Source of the DNA: Paraburkholderia sp.
GTDB lineage: Bacteria; Pseudomonadota; Gammaproteobacteria; Burkholderiales; Burkholderiaceae
Reading direction: 5' to 3'
NCBI RefSeq assembly: GCF_024281035.1
Contig: NZ_JAMXLH010000022.1
Span: forward strand, 103,013-167,012
Length of the DNA: 64,000 bases
Shown here: piece by piece, positions 1-7,755 of the stretch
Layout: each line of letters starts with the position of its first letter
Numbering within the stretch: the stretch's first letter is position 1
Position numbers and translations under genes: made by a program
The notes under the pieces: model-generated
The model's database searches: none
Seen by the model: the letters and a program-made list of their open reading frames with translations, nothing else
Told to the model about the DNA's origin: nothing

Positions 1-693
1 AAGAAAACGGCGCGCTCGCAGGGCTATTGGGTGGGCGAAGAAGCGGACGCCACTGCGCAGGAACCGGACCTGGGCCAGATTTCGCTGTCGCCCAAGACCG
101 TTGCGGCGTACACCGATATTTCGCGCAAGCTGATGCAGCAATCGAGTCTGGACGTGGAAGCGCTGGTGCGCGCCGACCTCGCGGAAGCGATTGGCCTGGC
201 GATCGACTACGCCGGTTACTACGGCACGGGAAACAACTTCCAGCCGCTGGGCATCGCGAACACGGCAGGAATCAGTGCTGTGCCGTTCGTCGGCGAGTTC
301 CCGGCATACGCCGAAATCGTGGCGATGGAAACGGCCATCGCCAGCAAAAACGCGGCAATCGGCAATCTGTCGTATGTCCTGGACGCGGCGACCAAGGGCG
401 CAGCCAAAACTACGCAGAAATTCCCCGGCACGCCGACCGGCGCCACGCTGTGGGAGCCGGGCGACACGATGAACGGCTACCGCACGGAAGTCACGAACCA
501 GCTCGCGGCCGGTGATGTGTTCTTCGGCAACTTCGCCGACCTCATCATCGCCATGTGGGGCGGTCTGGACCTGATGGTTGACCCGTACAGTCTCTCGAAG
601 TCGGGCGGCGTGCGTGTCGTGGTCCACCAGGACGTGGATTTCGCGGTGCGCCGCGTCGAATCGTTCGCGCTGGGCCGCAAACCGGCGGTGTAA
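1..693 (+). CDS. Phage major capsid protein, HK97 family (5' end outside window)
   Basis: The frame is open from base 1, so the N-terminus lies outside the window. The visible 230 residues match the C-terminal two thirds of HK97-type capsid proteins: a segment after QGYWVGEE, the SQ/QISLSPKTVAAYTDIS strand region, the LMQQSS helix and the ALVRADLAEAIGLAIDYA helix, then a GxGxxxQPLGI motif. It ends in the ALGRKP segment typical of the family. It would form the icosahedral shell of the prophage head. It is the first of a head-to-tail gene run on the same strand. The first in-frame GTG (31) is not a credible start because capsid-like sequence continues upstream of it. Family assignment is from pattern recognition and is strong. 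Confidence 0.88.
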   Translation, partial: KKTARSQGYWVGEEADATAQEPDLGQISLSPKTVAAYTDISRKLMQQSSLDVEALVRADLAEAIGLAIDYAGYYGTGNNFQPLGIANTAGISAVPFVGEFPAYAEIVAMETAIASKNAAIGNLSYVLDAATKGAAKTTQKFPGTPTGATLWEPGDTMNGYRTEVTNQLAAGDVFFGNFADLIIAMWGGLDLMVDPYSLSKSGGVRVVVHQDVDFAVRRVESFALGRKPAV

Positions 694-731
694 CGAGAGC
701 GCTACCGATACGGCAGCAGTAGATTGAAACG

Positions 732-755
732 ACAGGCCGCGAAAGCGGCCTGTTT
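732..755 (+). terminator. Hairpin after the capsid gene, possible weak terminator
   Basis: Stem ACAGGCCGC (732-740), loop GAAA, stem GCGGCCTGT (745-753), then TTT. The 9-bp stem with a GNRA loop is strong but the U-tract is only three bases, so it may instead attenuate or stabilise the abundant capsid mRNA. Confidence 0.5.
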
Positions 756-773
756 CACAGGTGAGCAAGGAAA

Positions 774-959
774 ATGGCTTTCGAGCGTAGCGAAGTGGTG
801 GAAATCCTTCGCCCTGTATGGGTGGGCGGCGAACTGATGGAAACCGGCGACCGCCTGGAACTGCCCGAGCGTGAGGCGCGCGACCTGAAGGCGTGCAAGG
901 CCGCGCGTACGCTCACGGACAAGCCCGCGCGCCCCGTGTCGAAGGGTAAGGGCGCCTGA
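774..959 (+). CDS. Small prophage protein between capsid and head-tail connector genes
   Basis: This 61-residue, charged protein has an AAGGAA ribosome site just before its ATG and a basic C-terminus (KPARPVSKGKGA). Its stop overlaps the start of the next gene (TGATG at 957-961), so the two are translationally coupled. Its position matches the small head-completion or connector-accessory proteins found after the capsid gene in many siphovirus and myovirus head modules, but no family is recognisable. The pattern VVEILRPVWVGGELMETGD suggests a small beta-fold. Function unknown. Confidence 0.72.
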   Translation: MAFERSEVVEILRPVWVGGELMETGDRLELPEREARDLKACKAARTLTDKPARPVSKGKGA

Positions 960-1279
960 TGCCTGCGCAGCCGTCCTGGGACGATTTAAACGCGTTCCTG
1001 AACCCCGATGAATTCGCGAGTCTCGGAACCTTCACGCTGGCCGATGGCACGGTGCTGGAGGACATCGCGGGCGTGTTCGAGGAACCGGGCGAGTCTGCCG
1101 CGCTGGGCACGTTCGAACAGGACACCACGCGCCCCACGTTCACGTGCAAATGGTCGGACGTGTCGCGCGTTCGGCGCGGCGACGCGCTGGTGGTCGAGGG
1201 TGGCAACTACGAGGCGCACAAGACGCCGAGGCGTACCGGCGACGGTTTCGCCGTGGTGATTCTGGAGCCGTCTCTGTGA
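959..1279 (+). CDS. Head-tail joining protein, lambda FII-like
   Basis: The protein has 106 residues. The length, acidic character and position right after the capsid genes fit the phage head-tail attachment family (lambda gpFII-like, Phage_attach). These proteins seal the portal end of the filled head and provide the site where the tail docks. The C-terminal half (WSDVSRVRRGDALVVEGGNYE followed by a hydrophobic end) looks like the beta-barrel part of the family. Its start overlaps the previous stop and its stop overlaps the next start (GTGA at 1276-1279). The family call is moderate: the fold is small and divergent. Confidence 0.65.
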   Translation: MPAQPSWDDLNAFLNPDEFASLGTFTLADGTVLEDIAGVFEEPGESAALGTFEQDTTRPTFTCKWSDVSRVRRGDALVVEGGNYEAHKTPRRTGDGFAVVILEPSL

Positions 1280-1830
1280 TTGATATCGCCGTCAACGAAA
1301 GCGGTCTGGAGAATATCGAAGCGTTTCTGGCGGCGACGCCCAAGCAGGTGGACGCGGCGCTGGCGTCCACGTGTGTGAAGGTTGCGCGTTGGCTTACCAC
1401 GCGATCCGTCCGCGGACTGGCGCAGCACCTGATGCTGCCGCAGAAGGAAGTACGGCGCCGCCTTCGAACGTTCCGGCTGGCCCGCGTGGCGGGCGGCAAG
1501 GGCGTACGCGTGTGGTACGGACTGGACCCCATGGGAATGATCCACCTGAACGCGAGGCAAACAAGGCAGGGCGTAACGGCCTATGGCGGCCGCTTCGTGA
1601 AAAGCGCCTTCATCGCGAACGGGCGAGCGGGCGTCAACGGCCCCGCGTCGAGCAATCGGCAGGTGTTCATCCGAAAGGGCAAGTCACGCTTGCCAATCAA
1701 GAAAGTCACGGTCGAGCTTGGCGACCCCGCGCAGACCTATATCGAAGATCACCTGCTGGGTGGCTCCGACTTCACGACGCAGCTTTACAAGACATTCGAA
1801 CACGAACTGGCATGGCGACAGAAACGGTAG
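1276..1830 (+). CDS. Minor tail protein, GpZ family
   Basis: The GTG start at 1276 overlaps the TGA of the preceding gene and gives 184 residues, close to the usual size of lambda Z-like proteins. Recognisable features are the RWLTTRSVRGLAQHLMLPQK helix region, a run of basic residues (EVRRRLRTFRL), the core VRVWYGLDPMGM and the C-terminal ending FEHELAWRQKR. In lambda, gpZ acts at the tail end that meets the head. Here it sits between head and P2-type tail genes, so it probably helps the head-tail joint. A longer reading of the same frame from 1144 would overlap the previous gene and is rejected. Confidence 0.75.
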   Translation: MIDIAVNESGLENIEAFLAATPKQVDAALASTCVKVARWLTTRSVRGLAQHLMLPQKEVRRRLRTFRLARVAGGKGVRVWYGLDPMGMIHLNARQTRQGVTAYGGRFVKSAFIANGRAGVNGPASSNRQVFIRKGKSRLPIKKVTVELGDPAQTYIEDHLLGGSDFTTQLYKTFEHELAWRQKR

Positions 1831-2390
1831 TGGACATTTCGGCCTATCAGGACGCCGTGGTGGCACAGATACAGGCTACGTTCCCTGACTTCAAGACGGT
1901 TGAATTCGACCGCGAGGAAACCGACCGCGACGAGCTGGAGGGCGTCGATCTTCCGGCGATCCTTCTTGACCTGACTGAATTCGAAAACGAAGGCGTGGAA
2001 GATCGTGGCACGGGGCAGCTTTCGATGCGCGGCAGGCTGGAGGCTCGCGTAATCATCGGCTACCGCACGACGAAGGCAAAGACCGCCGCGCGCACGGCAG
2101 CCGGTGCGCTCGCCGCGTGGCTTCGCTTGAAGCGATTCACGGGCGCCAATGTGTGGACTGAGGCGGCGCAGGTGATCGGCGCTTACCGTGACGACTTCGC
2201 GCCGGGGTGCGACCGCTATGTGGTTTGGCGTGTGGAGTGGACGCAGGTGCTACAACTTGGGCAGGACATATGGGCTGCGGACTTCGACGGCACGACGCCA
2301 GCCAATCCCACGTATAGCTTTTCGCCCGATATCGGCGCCGGCAACGAATCGGCCTATCAGCCCGTCATGCCGCCGGGTGCGCCATCATGA
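1812..2390 (+). CDS. Putative tail completion / terminator-like protein
   Basis: ATG at 1812 lies inside the last codons of the Z-like gene and gives 192 residues. The pattern is an N-terminal helix (ISAYQDAVVAQIQATFPDF), a beta-rich core (DLPAILLDLTEFE, LEARVIIGYRT), an alanine-rich helix (TAARTAAGALAAWLR) and late strands with W residues. This resembles phage tail-terminator and Mu gp37-like proteins that cap the tail tube on the head side. Gene order (after Z, before baseplate V) fits. The last 30 residues are extended and polar. Its stop overlaps the start of gpV (ATGA at 2387). No catalytic motif is expected. Confidence 0.6.
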   Translation: MATETVVDISAYQDAVVAQIQATFPDFKTVEFDREETDRDELEGVDLPAILLDLTEFENEGVEDRGTGQLSMRGRLEARVIIGYRTTKAKTAARTAAGALAAWLRLKRFTGANVWTEAAQVIGAYRDDFAPGCDRYVVWRVEWTQVLQLGQDIWAADFDGTTPANPTYSFSPDIGAGNESAYQPVMPPGAPS

Positions 2391-3061
2391 TGCAGGACAT
2401 TGGCGAGCTGCAGCGCCAGATATCGCAGCTTCTGCGCATCGGCACCGTGGTGCAGCTCGTGGCGGGAACAGATACGGCCGTCGTAGAGATAGGCGGCGTG
2501 CAGTCGGACCCGATGCAATGGGCCACGATTCGCGCCGGCACTGATGCGGACTGGTGGGCACCCTCTCCGGGCGAACAGGTGCTGGTATTCGCGCCGTATG
2601 GCGACATGGCGCAGGCCATCATCCTGTTTTCACTGTATCAGGACGCCTACGCCGCACCGACGACGGACCCGAACGTAAGGCGTCGCACGTACAGCGACGG
2701 GGCGGTGGAGCAGTACGACAAGAGCGCGCACGCGTATCTGTTGCAGATACCCAGCGGCGGCAGCTTCACGGTGGAGGTGGGCGGCTCGTCCATGACGCTT
2801 ACGGACGGCAAACTGGCGCTCAAGGTTTCGCAGATCGAGCATGACGGCGACCAGGCCACATTCATGGGCGCGGCGACCGTCACCAAGCTGCTTACCTGGA
2901 TGGCTGGTGTTTCGGGGGCAGCGGGCAACAGCGGGGGCGCCAATGCTATTGTGGGCGGTGTCAACGTGACCGGCGGCGACGTGAACGTGGACGGTATCGG
3001 CGTGAAGTCGCACCACCACACTGAACACGACGGGCCGCCGACAAGCGCCGCCGAGGCGTAA
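2387..3061 (+). CDS. V: Baseplate assembly protein V (tail spike tip)
   Basis: This 224-residue protein is homologous in pattern to P2 gpV, the membrane-piercing spike below the baseplate hub. Residues 1-90 form the OB-fold (RIGTVVQL, AVVEIGG, WWAPSPGEQVLVFAP, GDMAQAIILFSLYQ), followed by a glycine-rich trimeric beta-helix region (GGSFTVEVGGSSMTLTDG and on to VNVTGGDVNVDGIGV). The C-terminus has a cluster of histidines (KSHHHTEHDG) like the H-x-H apex that binds an iron ion in contractile-tail spikes; use of the metal is inferred. It begins the baseplate operon in P2 order V-W-J-I. Confidence 0.9.
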   Translation: MMQDIGELQRQISQLLRIGTVVQLVAGTDTAVVEIGGVQSDPMQWATIRAGTDADWWAPSPGEQVLVFAPYGDMAQAIILFSLYQDAYAAPTTDPNVRRRTYSDGAVEQYDKSAHAYLLQIPSGGSFTVEVGGSSMTLTDGKLALKVSQIEHDGDQATFMGAATVTKLLTWMAGVSGAAGNSGGANAIVGGVNVTGGDVNVDGIGVKSHHHTEHDGPPTSAAEA

Positions 3062-3063
3062 AG

Positions 3064-3083
3064 CGAAACCCTCATGTGGAACG
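3064..3083 (+). promoter_or_regulatory. Copy 1 of a 20-bp exact repeat before gpW
   Basis: The sequence CGAAACCCTCATGTGGAACG begins two bases after the stop codon of gpV. The identical 20 bases recur at 7677-7696 before the tail-sheath gene. In P2 the late tail genes are read from activator-dependent promoters, one of them before FI, so these repeats are candidates for a late-activator site or a shared leader. The function is inferred; no consensus -35/-10 pair is visible. Confidence 0.5.
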
Positions 3084-3088
3084 GGATG

Positions 3089-3102
3089 CTGGCGAAAGCC
3101 AG
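3089..3102 (+). other. GNRA-loop hairpin just before the gpW start
   Basis: CTGGC-GAAA-GCCAG forms a compact 5-bp stem with a GAAA tetraloop ending 10 bases before the gpW ATG. It could influence ribosome access or mRNA processing. It has no U-tract. Confidence 0.4.
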
Positions 3103-3112
3103 AATTCCGCCC

Positions 3113-3451
3113 ATGAACGGGACCAGCGCGACCACGGGAAAGCCGCTTTCAGGTATCGAACACCTGAGGCAGTCTATTACCGATATCCTCAATACTCCGA
3201 AAGGTAGCCGCGTGATGCGTCGCGACTACGGCAGCGACTTGCCCGAGCTTGTGGATGCGCCCATGAATCTGGCCGTGCTTTCGCGCATCTATGCAGCGAC
3301 GGCAGACGCGATCCGCAAGTGGGAGCCGCGTTTTCAGGTAAAGCAGGTTGTCGCCAGTAGCGCGCAGCCTGGGCAAGTTGTGCTGGACCTGTACGGCATT
3401 TATAAGCCGGATGGCCAGGCCATCACGCTCGACGGAATCAGGGTGTCGTAA
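3113..3451 (+). CDS. W: Baseplate assembly protein W (gp25-like)
   Basis: The chosen ATG at 3113 gives 112 residues and an N-terminus like P2 gpW (TGKPLSGIEHLRQSITDIL). The gp25/lysozyme-like wedge motif follows: TPKGSRVMRRDYGSDLPEL. P2 gpW and T4 gp25 form part of the baseplate wedge that links the sheath to the baseplate. An upstream in-frame ATG at 3074 sits inside the 20-bp repeat and lacks family similarity before residue 14, so it was not used. The stop overlaps the start of gpJ by one base. Confidence 0.88.
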   Translation: MNGTSATTGKPLSGIEHLRQSITDILNTPKGSRVMRRDYGSDLPELVDAPMNLAVLSRIYAATADAIRKWEPRFQVKQVVASSAQPGQVVLDLYGIYKPDGQAITLDGIRVS

Positions 3452-4362
3452 TGTCGGGCGCCTACATTGCCGTTGATCTTTCGACGCTGCCGCCGCCGCA
3501 GATCATTGATCCGCTGGATTTCGACACGATTTTCGCAGACATGCTGACTGATCTCATGTCGCGCGACACCACGTTTTCCGCGCTGGTGGAGTCCGATCCG
3601 ACATACAAAGTTCTGCAGGTGGCCGCGTATCGCGAAACGCTGCTGCGCCAGCGCGTGAACGAAGCCGCGCAGGCGCTGTTGCTCGCCTACGCGCAGGACG
3701 GCGACCTGGACCAGCTTGCGGCTGGGTTCGACGTGGAGCGCCTGACGGTTACGTCGGCAGACAACACCACTGTTCCGCCCACGGCTGCCGTCATGGAATC
3801 GAACGACGCTCTGCGCTCGCGCACGCAGCAATCGTTCGAAGGCTTCACCAGTGCTGGCCCCGTGGGCGCATACGAGTTCTATGCGCTGTCGGCGTCCGGT
3901 TTGGTGCTGGACGTGAGCGTGACAAGCCCGACGCCTGGCACGGTGCTGGTAACGATCCTGCATGCGAACGGCGACGGTGGCGCGGACAACGATCCGAACG
4001 AAACGCTGCTGGCCGCAGTCACTGCGGCACTGAGCGCTGAGAACGTGCGCCCGCTGTGCGATACGGTAATTGTGCAATTCGCCACGATCCTGCCGTATAC
4101 GATCAATGCGACGCTGGACATTTACGCGAACGTCGACCAGGCAGCGGTGCTGGCACTCGCGCAGCAGAACGCGCAGGCCTACGCAGACAGCGTGCATAAG
4201 TGCGGTGGTGCGCCGACGCTTGCGGGCGTGTATGCAGCGCTGTGGGCCACGGGCGTGCAAAATGTCGTGTTGAATGCCGGAGGCATTCAGGCCGACATGG
4301 CAGCGGACAAAACGCATGCATCGTATTGCACTGGCATAACGGTTAGCGGGGCTGCAGTCTGA
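3451..4362 (+). CDS. J: Baseplate assembly protein J
   Basis: This protein has 303 residues, as expected for P2 gpJ (about 300). Landmarks are the N-terminal IDPLDFDTIFADMLTDL helix, the RETLLRQRVNEAAQALLLAYA helix followed by DGDLDQLAAGFDVERL, and the central FEGFTSAGPVGAYEFYALSA motif found in the baseplate J family, then alternating strands. gpJ builds the wedge dimers of the baseplate that change shape on host contact. Genes W, J and I abut or overlap by a single base, indicating one operon. Confidence 0.9.
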   Translation: MSGAYIAVDLSTLPPPQIIDPLDFDTIFADMLTDLMSRDTTFSALVESDPTYKVLQVAAYRETLLRQRVNEAAQALLLAYAQDGDLDQLAAGFDVERLTVTSADNTTVPPTAAVMESNDALRSRTQQSFEGFTSAGPVGAYEFYALSASGLVLDVSVTSPTPGTVLVTILHANGDGGADNDPNETLLAAVTAALSAENVRPLCDTVIVQFATILPYTINATLDIYANVDQAAVLALAQQNAQAYADSVHKCGGAPTLAGVYAALWATGVQNVVLNAGGIQADMAADKTHASYCTGITVSGAAV

Positions 4363-4937
4363 TGGCCGATCCTAGCCTTCTGCCGCCGAGTGCGACGAAT
4401 CAAGAGCGCGCGATTGCGAACAGCCTCGCACGCCTGTCTGACGTGCCGGTGCCAATTCGATCCCTCTACAACGCGGAAACGTGCCCCGTAGAACTGCTGC
4501 CGTGGCTCGCATGGGCCTATTCGGTTGGCGAGTGGGACAGCAACTGGCCCGAGTCGACTAAGCGCGCCGTGATCGCGTCCAGCGTTGCCGTGCATCGAAT
4601 CAAGGGCACGCCAGCGTCCATAAAGATGGCGCTGGCCGCTGCAGGTTATCCGAACGCGGAAGTGGTCGAAGGCGCTGGCGCGTGGATGCTGGACGGCTCG
4701 CGCAATCTCGACGGCACCAGTTACCTGGGCGACTCGGACGGCACGAAGTGGGCGTGGTATCGCGTGAAGCTTGCCAATCCGATTGCGAATAGCCAGGTGG
4801 AGCAGGTGAAGCGGATTCTAGCGAACACCGCGCCAGCGCGCTGCTATCTCGAAGCGCTGGATTTCACGGAAGCGGCTTTCATCTTAAACGGGACCGTGAA
4901 GCTGGACGGAACCTATAACCTTGGCACTGTTGACTAA
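4362..4937 (+). CDS. I: Phage tail protein I
   Basis: This 191-residue protein matches P2 gpI: it opens with [21 protein letters not shown] and has the core motif [19 protein letters not shown], then [24 protein letters not shown], the helix pair typical of the family. gpI bridges baseplate wedges and the tail fibre. The C-terminus carries two short similar stretches ([21 protein letters not shown] and [19 protein letters not shown]), each a 'LDG..LDGT..LG' repeat, commonly seen where I proteins contact the fibre. Confidence 0.88.
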   Translation: MADPSLLPPSATNQERAIANSLARLSDVPVPIRSLYNAETCPVELLPWLAWAYSVGEWDSNWPESTKRAVIASSVAVHRIKGTPASIKMALAAAGYPNAEVVEGAGAWMLDGSRNLDGTSYLGDSDGTKWAWYRVKLANPIANSQVEQVKRILANTAPARCYLEALDFTEAAFILNGTVKLDGTYNLGTVD

Positions 4938-6502
4938 TGGCGAACCTGCCCGAAGTAGACCAATTCGACACTGGCGTCTACCAGTGGGAAACCAACGATA
5001 ACGCGCTGGGTGGCGTAAACGGCGTTATGAACACGCCGCCCAAATCGCTGGCGAATCGCACGCGCTTCCTGCTGAATCGCATTCTGGACGGCGTGCTGAA
5101 TTTCATTGGCGACAGCGGCGCGAAAAACGCTATCACGCTTGTCTACCCGCTGCCCGTTCCAGCGCTGAAAGACGGGATGGAAATCAATTTCCGCGTGGCC
5201 GTCACGAACGACAACGCGGTAAATGTCGCGCTGACGAACGCGGGCGGCAATGCGTTGGCCACGCTGCCGCTGTACGGCGGCGACCATGCGGCGCTGTCGG
5301 GCGGCGAGCTGCCTGCAGGTGCGGGCGTGCGTGCGCGTCTGAATACCGCGCTGAACGCTGCGAATGGCGGTGCGTGGGTAATCATGGCAGTGTCGGGCGG
5401 CTATGCTCGCGTGCCGACTGCGCCCACTGGCGATATGTCCACGAAGGTGGCCAATATGGCCGCGCTGTTTCAGGCGTTCAACGGCCTCAAAAACGTGGAC
5501 GTGTCGGCGGCCGGCGATACCGCCCTGACAGCGGCGCAGTATGGCGTGGGCATGCTGAAGCTTACCGGCGCGCTGCCAGCTTCGAAAAATCTGCTGTTCC
5601 CGGCGCAGACGGGGCAGTGGATTATCGACAACGAAGCCACGGGCAATTACAACATCACGGCAGAAGTAACCGGCGGCGTCGGCGCAGGCGTCGTGCTGCC
5701 GGTTGGCTCGCCGGTTATTGTCCAGTCGGACGGAACGAATATCAAATTCGCCAGCGCAGGCGGGCAGGCGGGTTTCCGTGCCGTGCCGATTAGTGGCCAG
5801 GCAGGTCCGTCCATCACGATCACGGGCGGCTACACGCCAGGCGCTCTCATGATCGAGAAGAACGGTTCCATGCTGGAGCCGGGCACCGCGGCTGCGCCCG
5901 ACTTCACGGCGACGGACGGTAAGACGATCAATTTCACGCAGGCGCTGGTGGCAGCGGACACGCTGACAATCTATCTGTTCTCGACGTTCAACGTGGCCAA
6001 CGCCGTGCAGAAGTCGGGCGACACGATGGGCGGCCCCCTTGCCCTGTATGCCGGTTCTACGGTGTCGGCGCCAGCGGCGGGCGACAACAGCCAGAACGTT
6101 CCCAGCACGTCGTGGTTCAAGGGCGAGGCGGCGACGGAAACGAATGTGGGCACGCTGAAGGTGGCCACGCAGGCATTGACGAATGCAGGCGCCGACGATG
6201 CCACGGCGGTTACGCCGAAGAAGCTGCGCGCGGGGTTTTCGATTTCGTTGGCGGCAAACGGCTATGTGGCTTTCCCGTCATGGCTGGGCGCCCTGATTAT
6301 CCAGTGGGGGATTACAGGGGCATCCCCTGGGGGAACTGGCGTTGCCTTCCCCACTACTTTCCCGACTGCCGTTCGGGCTGTCGCCATTGGCGGTATCGGC
6401 GGGGTGGTGGCGGCTGTCTCCGCGAGCAGTAATTCCGCGTTCATATGCACCTCCAGCGCCGCTACGGGCGGACAAACGTGGTGGATGGCGATAGGTAACT
6501 AA
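4937..6502 (+). CDS. Tail fibre protein H-like
   Basis: The 521-residue protein has the N-terminal signature of P2-group fibres that attach to the baseplate ([37 protein letters not shown]). A long beta-rich shaft of Gly/Ala/Thr-rich repeats follows. Residues about 380-455 contain a fibre module ([18 protein letters not shown] through [14 protein letters not shown] to IIQW) before a divergent tip of about 65 residues. The module recurs in the next gene. The tip should carry receptor specificity. It abuts gpI with a one-base overlap and lacks a strong separate ribosome site. Confidence 0.85.
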   Translation: MANLPEVDQFDTGVYQWETNDNALGGVNGVMNTPPKSLANRTRFLLNRILDGVLNFIGDSGAKNAITLVYPLPVPALKDGMEINFRVAVTNDNAVNVALTNAGGNALATLPLYGGDHAALSGGELPAGAGVRARLNTALNAANGGAWVIMAVSGGYARVPTAPTGDMSTKVANMAALFQAFNGLKNVDVSAAGDTALTAAQYGVGMLKLTGALPASKNLLFPAQTGQWIIDNEATGNYNITAEVTGGVGAGVVLPVGSPVIVQSDGTNIKFASAGGQAGFRAVPISGQAGPSITITGGYTPGALMIEKNGSMLEPGTAAAPDFTATDGKTINFTQALVAADTLTIYLFSTFNVANAVQKSGDTMGGPLALYAGSTVSAPAAGDNSQNVPSTSWFKGEAATETNVGTLKVATQALTNAGADDATAVTPKKLRAGFSISLAANGYVAFPSWLGALIIQWGITGASPGGTGVAFPTTFPTAVRAVAIGGIGGVVAAVSASSNSAFICTSSAATGGQTWWMAIGN

Positions 6503-6517
6503 GGGAGGGAAAACAAT

Positions 6518-7051
6518 ATGTCACTCGCATCCAATCTCGCTGCGCTTGCGCGGCTGCTGACGGCGGCCGCCAACGGCATCATTAACGGCACCACGCCCGC
6601 GTCGGGCGACAACAGCACGGCGCTGGCCACCACGGCGTGGATGAAGGCCGAGCAGGCCCAGGAAACCGTGCAGGGCACATCGAAGGTGGCTACGCAGGCG
6701 ATCACGAACGCAGGCACCGACGACACCACTATCGTCACGCCGAAGAAACTGCGCGCGGGGTTTTCGATTTCGCTGGGCGCGAATGGCTATATCGCGTTCC
6801 CGACGTGGTTAGGCGGTCTGATTATCCAGTGGATGACGCTCGGGTCGATCGGAGCGCAGGGGAGCGTGTCGGTTACGCTGCCAATAGCGTTCCCTACGAT
6901 GGGATTTGTTGCGTTTGCAAACTCCGTGGACGGCGGCTTTACGGCTACGTATCGGGTGAACCCGACCACCCCATCCAAGACTGCCGTCACTGTGGGTAAC
7001 ACATACAACGCTGCAATTCCCGGCGCAATGCTTCTCGTACTCGGATATTAA
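6518..7051 (+). CDS. Second, short tail fibre / alternative fibre tip
   Basis: This 177-residue protein has a strong GGGAGGG ribosome site. Its residues about 28-105 align with about 380-455 of the preceding fibre: both have (A/S)GDNS, the strand [14 protein letters not shown], then NGY(V/I)AFP.WLG.LIIQW. After IIQW the tips diverge, though FPT and short strands are shared. It lacks the baseplate-binding N-terminus of the large fibre. It may be an accessory fibre, a tip that assembles on its own, or a cassette available for recombination with the large fibre gene. The direct-repeat relation is visible in the DNA as well as the protein. Confidence 0.75.
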   Translation: MSLASNLAALARLLTAAANGIINGTTPASGDNSTALATTAWMKAEQAQETVQGTSKVATQAITNAGTDDTTIVTPKKLRAGFSISLGANGYIAFPTWLGGLIIQWMTLGSIGAQGSVSVTLPIAFPTMGFVAFANSVDGGFTATYRVNPTTPSKTAVTVGNTYNAAIPGAMLLVLGY

Positions 7052-7053
7052 TC

Positions 7054-7626
7054 ATGAGCCAGAAATACGCATCCTATGACGCTACCGGGGCAATCACCGG
7101 CTTCTACGATGACGCCATCGGCATGCCGCCCGCTGGCACGCTGAAATTGGCGATCACGAACGACCAGTGGCAGGCATGCCTGGCCAGCCCTGGTGCGTAC
7201 GTCGTGGACACTGTGGCAATTGCCGTTATGGCTGCGCCGCCGGTTGATCCGACCGTGGTTCTCGCAAGCGCGAAGGCCGTCAAGATTTCGGCGCTGCAGG
7301 CCGCGTGCGGTGCGGCGCTTGTCGCGGGCTTCGCGTCGTCGGCGCTGGGCGCCCCGCACACTTACCCGTCGCAGAAGAACGACCAGGACAACCTGCAAAG
7401 CGCGGTGGCCGCGTCGGGAGGGCAGGCGGGCGCATGGGCCACGCCGCTGTGGTGCGAGGATCAAACCGGCACCTGGGCGTACACCGCGCACACGGCGGCA
7501 CAGGTGGCGCAGGTGAATGTGGATTGGGTGGCGTTCCGCACGGCGGCACAGTCGAAGTACGCGGCAGCCGTCGCGCAGGTGAATGCAGCGACCACGGCGG
7601 ACGCCGTCGCGGCGGTGTCTGCATAA
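7054..7626 (+). CDS. Tail fibre assembly / DUF4376-type protein
   Basis: This 190-residue protein follows the fibre genes, in the place of P2 gpG. Residues 1-60 resemble fibre-assembly proteins (YASYDATGAITGFYDD; LAITNDQWQACLA). The rest has the DUF4376 pattern: an alanine-rich helix, then FASSALGAPHTYPSQKNDQDNL, then W and HTAAQVAQVNVDWVAFRTAAQSKYAAA. Members usually act as fibre chaperones or remain attached near the fibre. It starts two bases after the previous stop and is followed by a strong terminator, so it ends the baseplate-fibre operon. Confidence 0.75.
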   Translation: MSQKYASYDATGAITGFYDDAIGMPPAGTLKLAITNDQWQACLASPGAYVVDTVAIAVMAAPPVDPTVVLASAKAVKISALQAACGAALVAGFASSALGAPHTYPSQKNDQDNLQSAVAASGGQAGAWATPLWCEDQTGTWAYTAHTAAQVAQVNVDWVAFRTAAQSKYAAAVAQVNAATTADAVAAVSA

Positions 7627-7648
7627 CATTCAGGCGGGAGCAGCCACT

Positions 7649-7672
7649 GGGCGCCTTCGGGCGCCCTTTTTT
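7649..7672 (+). terminator. Rho-independent terminator ending the baseplate-fibre operon
   Basis: The stem GGGCGCC (7649-7655), loop TTCG and stem GGCGCCC (7660-7666) are followed by TTTTTT. It separates the V-to-fibre gene block from the sheath-to-D block. Confidence 0.9.
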
Positions 7673-7676
7673 ATGC

Positions 7677-7696
7677 CGAAACCCTCATGTGGAACG
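7677..7696 (+). promoter_or_regulatory. Copy 2 of the 20-bp exact repeat, before the sheath gene
   Basis: Identical to 3064-3083. It starts five bases after the U-tract of the terminator and 60 bases before the sheath gene, the place of the P2 F promoter. Role as a late-activator site is an inference. An in-frame ATG inside the repeat begins a 14-codon reading frame (MWNVCGRK and on), so a leader-peptide role is also possible. Confidence 0.55.
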
Positions 7697-7755
7697 TGTG
7701 CGGCCGCAAAGCGATCATGGCGCCAATCTGAAACCAGACCGCCACAAAAGGCCAT

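Noticed and set aside
27..515. ORF overlapping the capsid gene
   Set aside because: Arg/Gly-rich out-of-frame shadow of the capsid frame, which has clear family pattern.
1371..1811. Upstream extension of the 1812-2390 gene
   Set aside because: It overlaps the Z-like gene throughout; the ATG at 1812 gives the protein with a sensible domain pattern.
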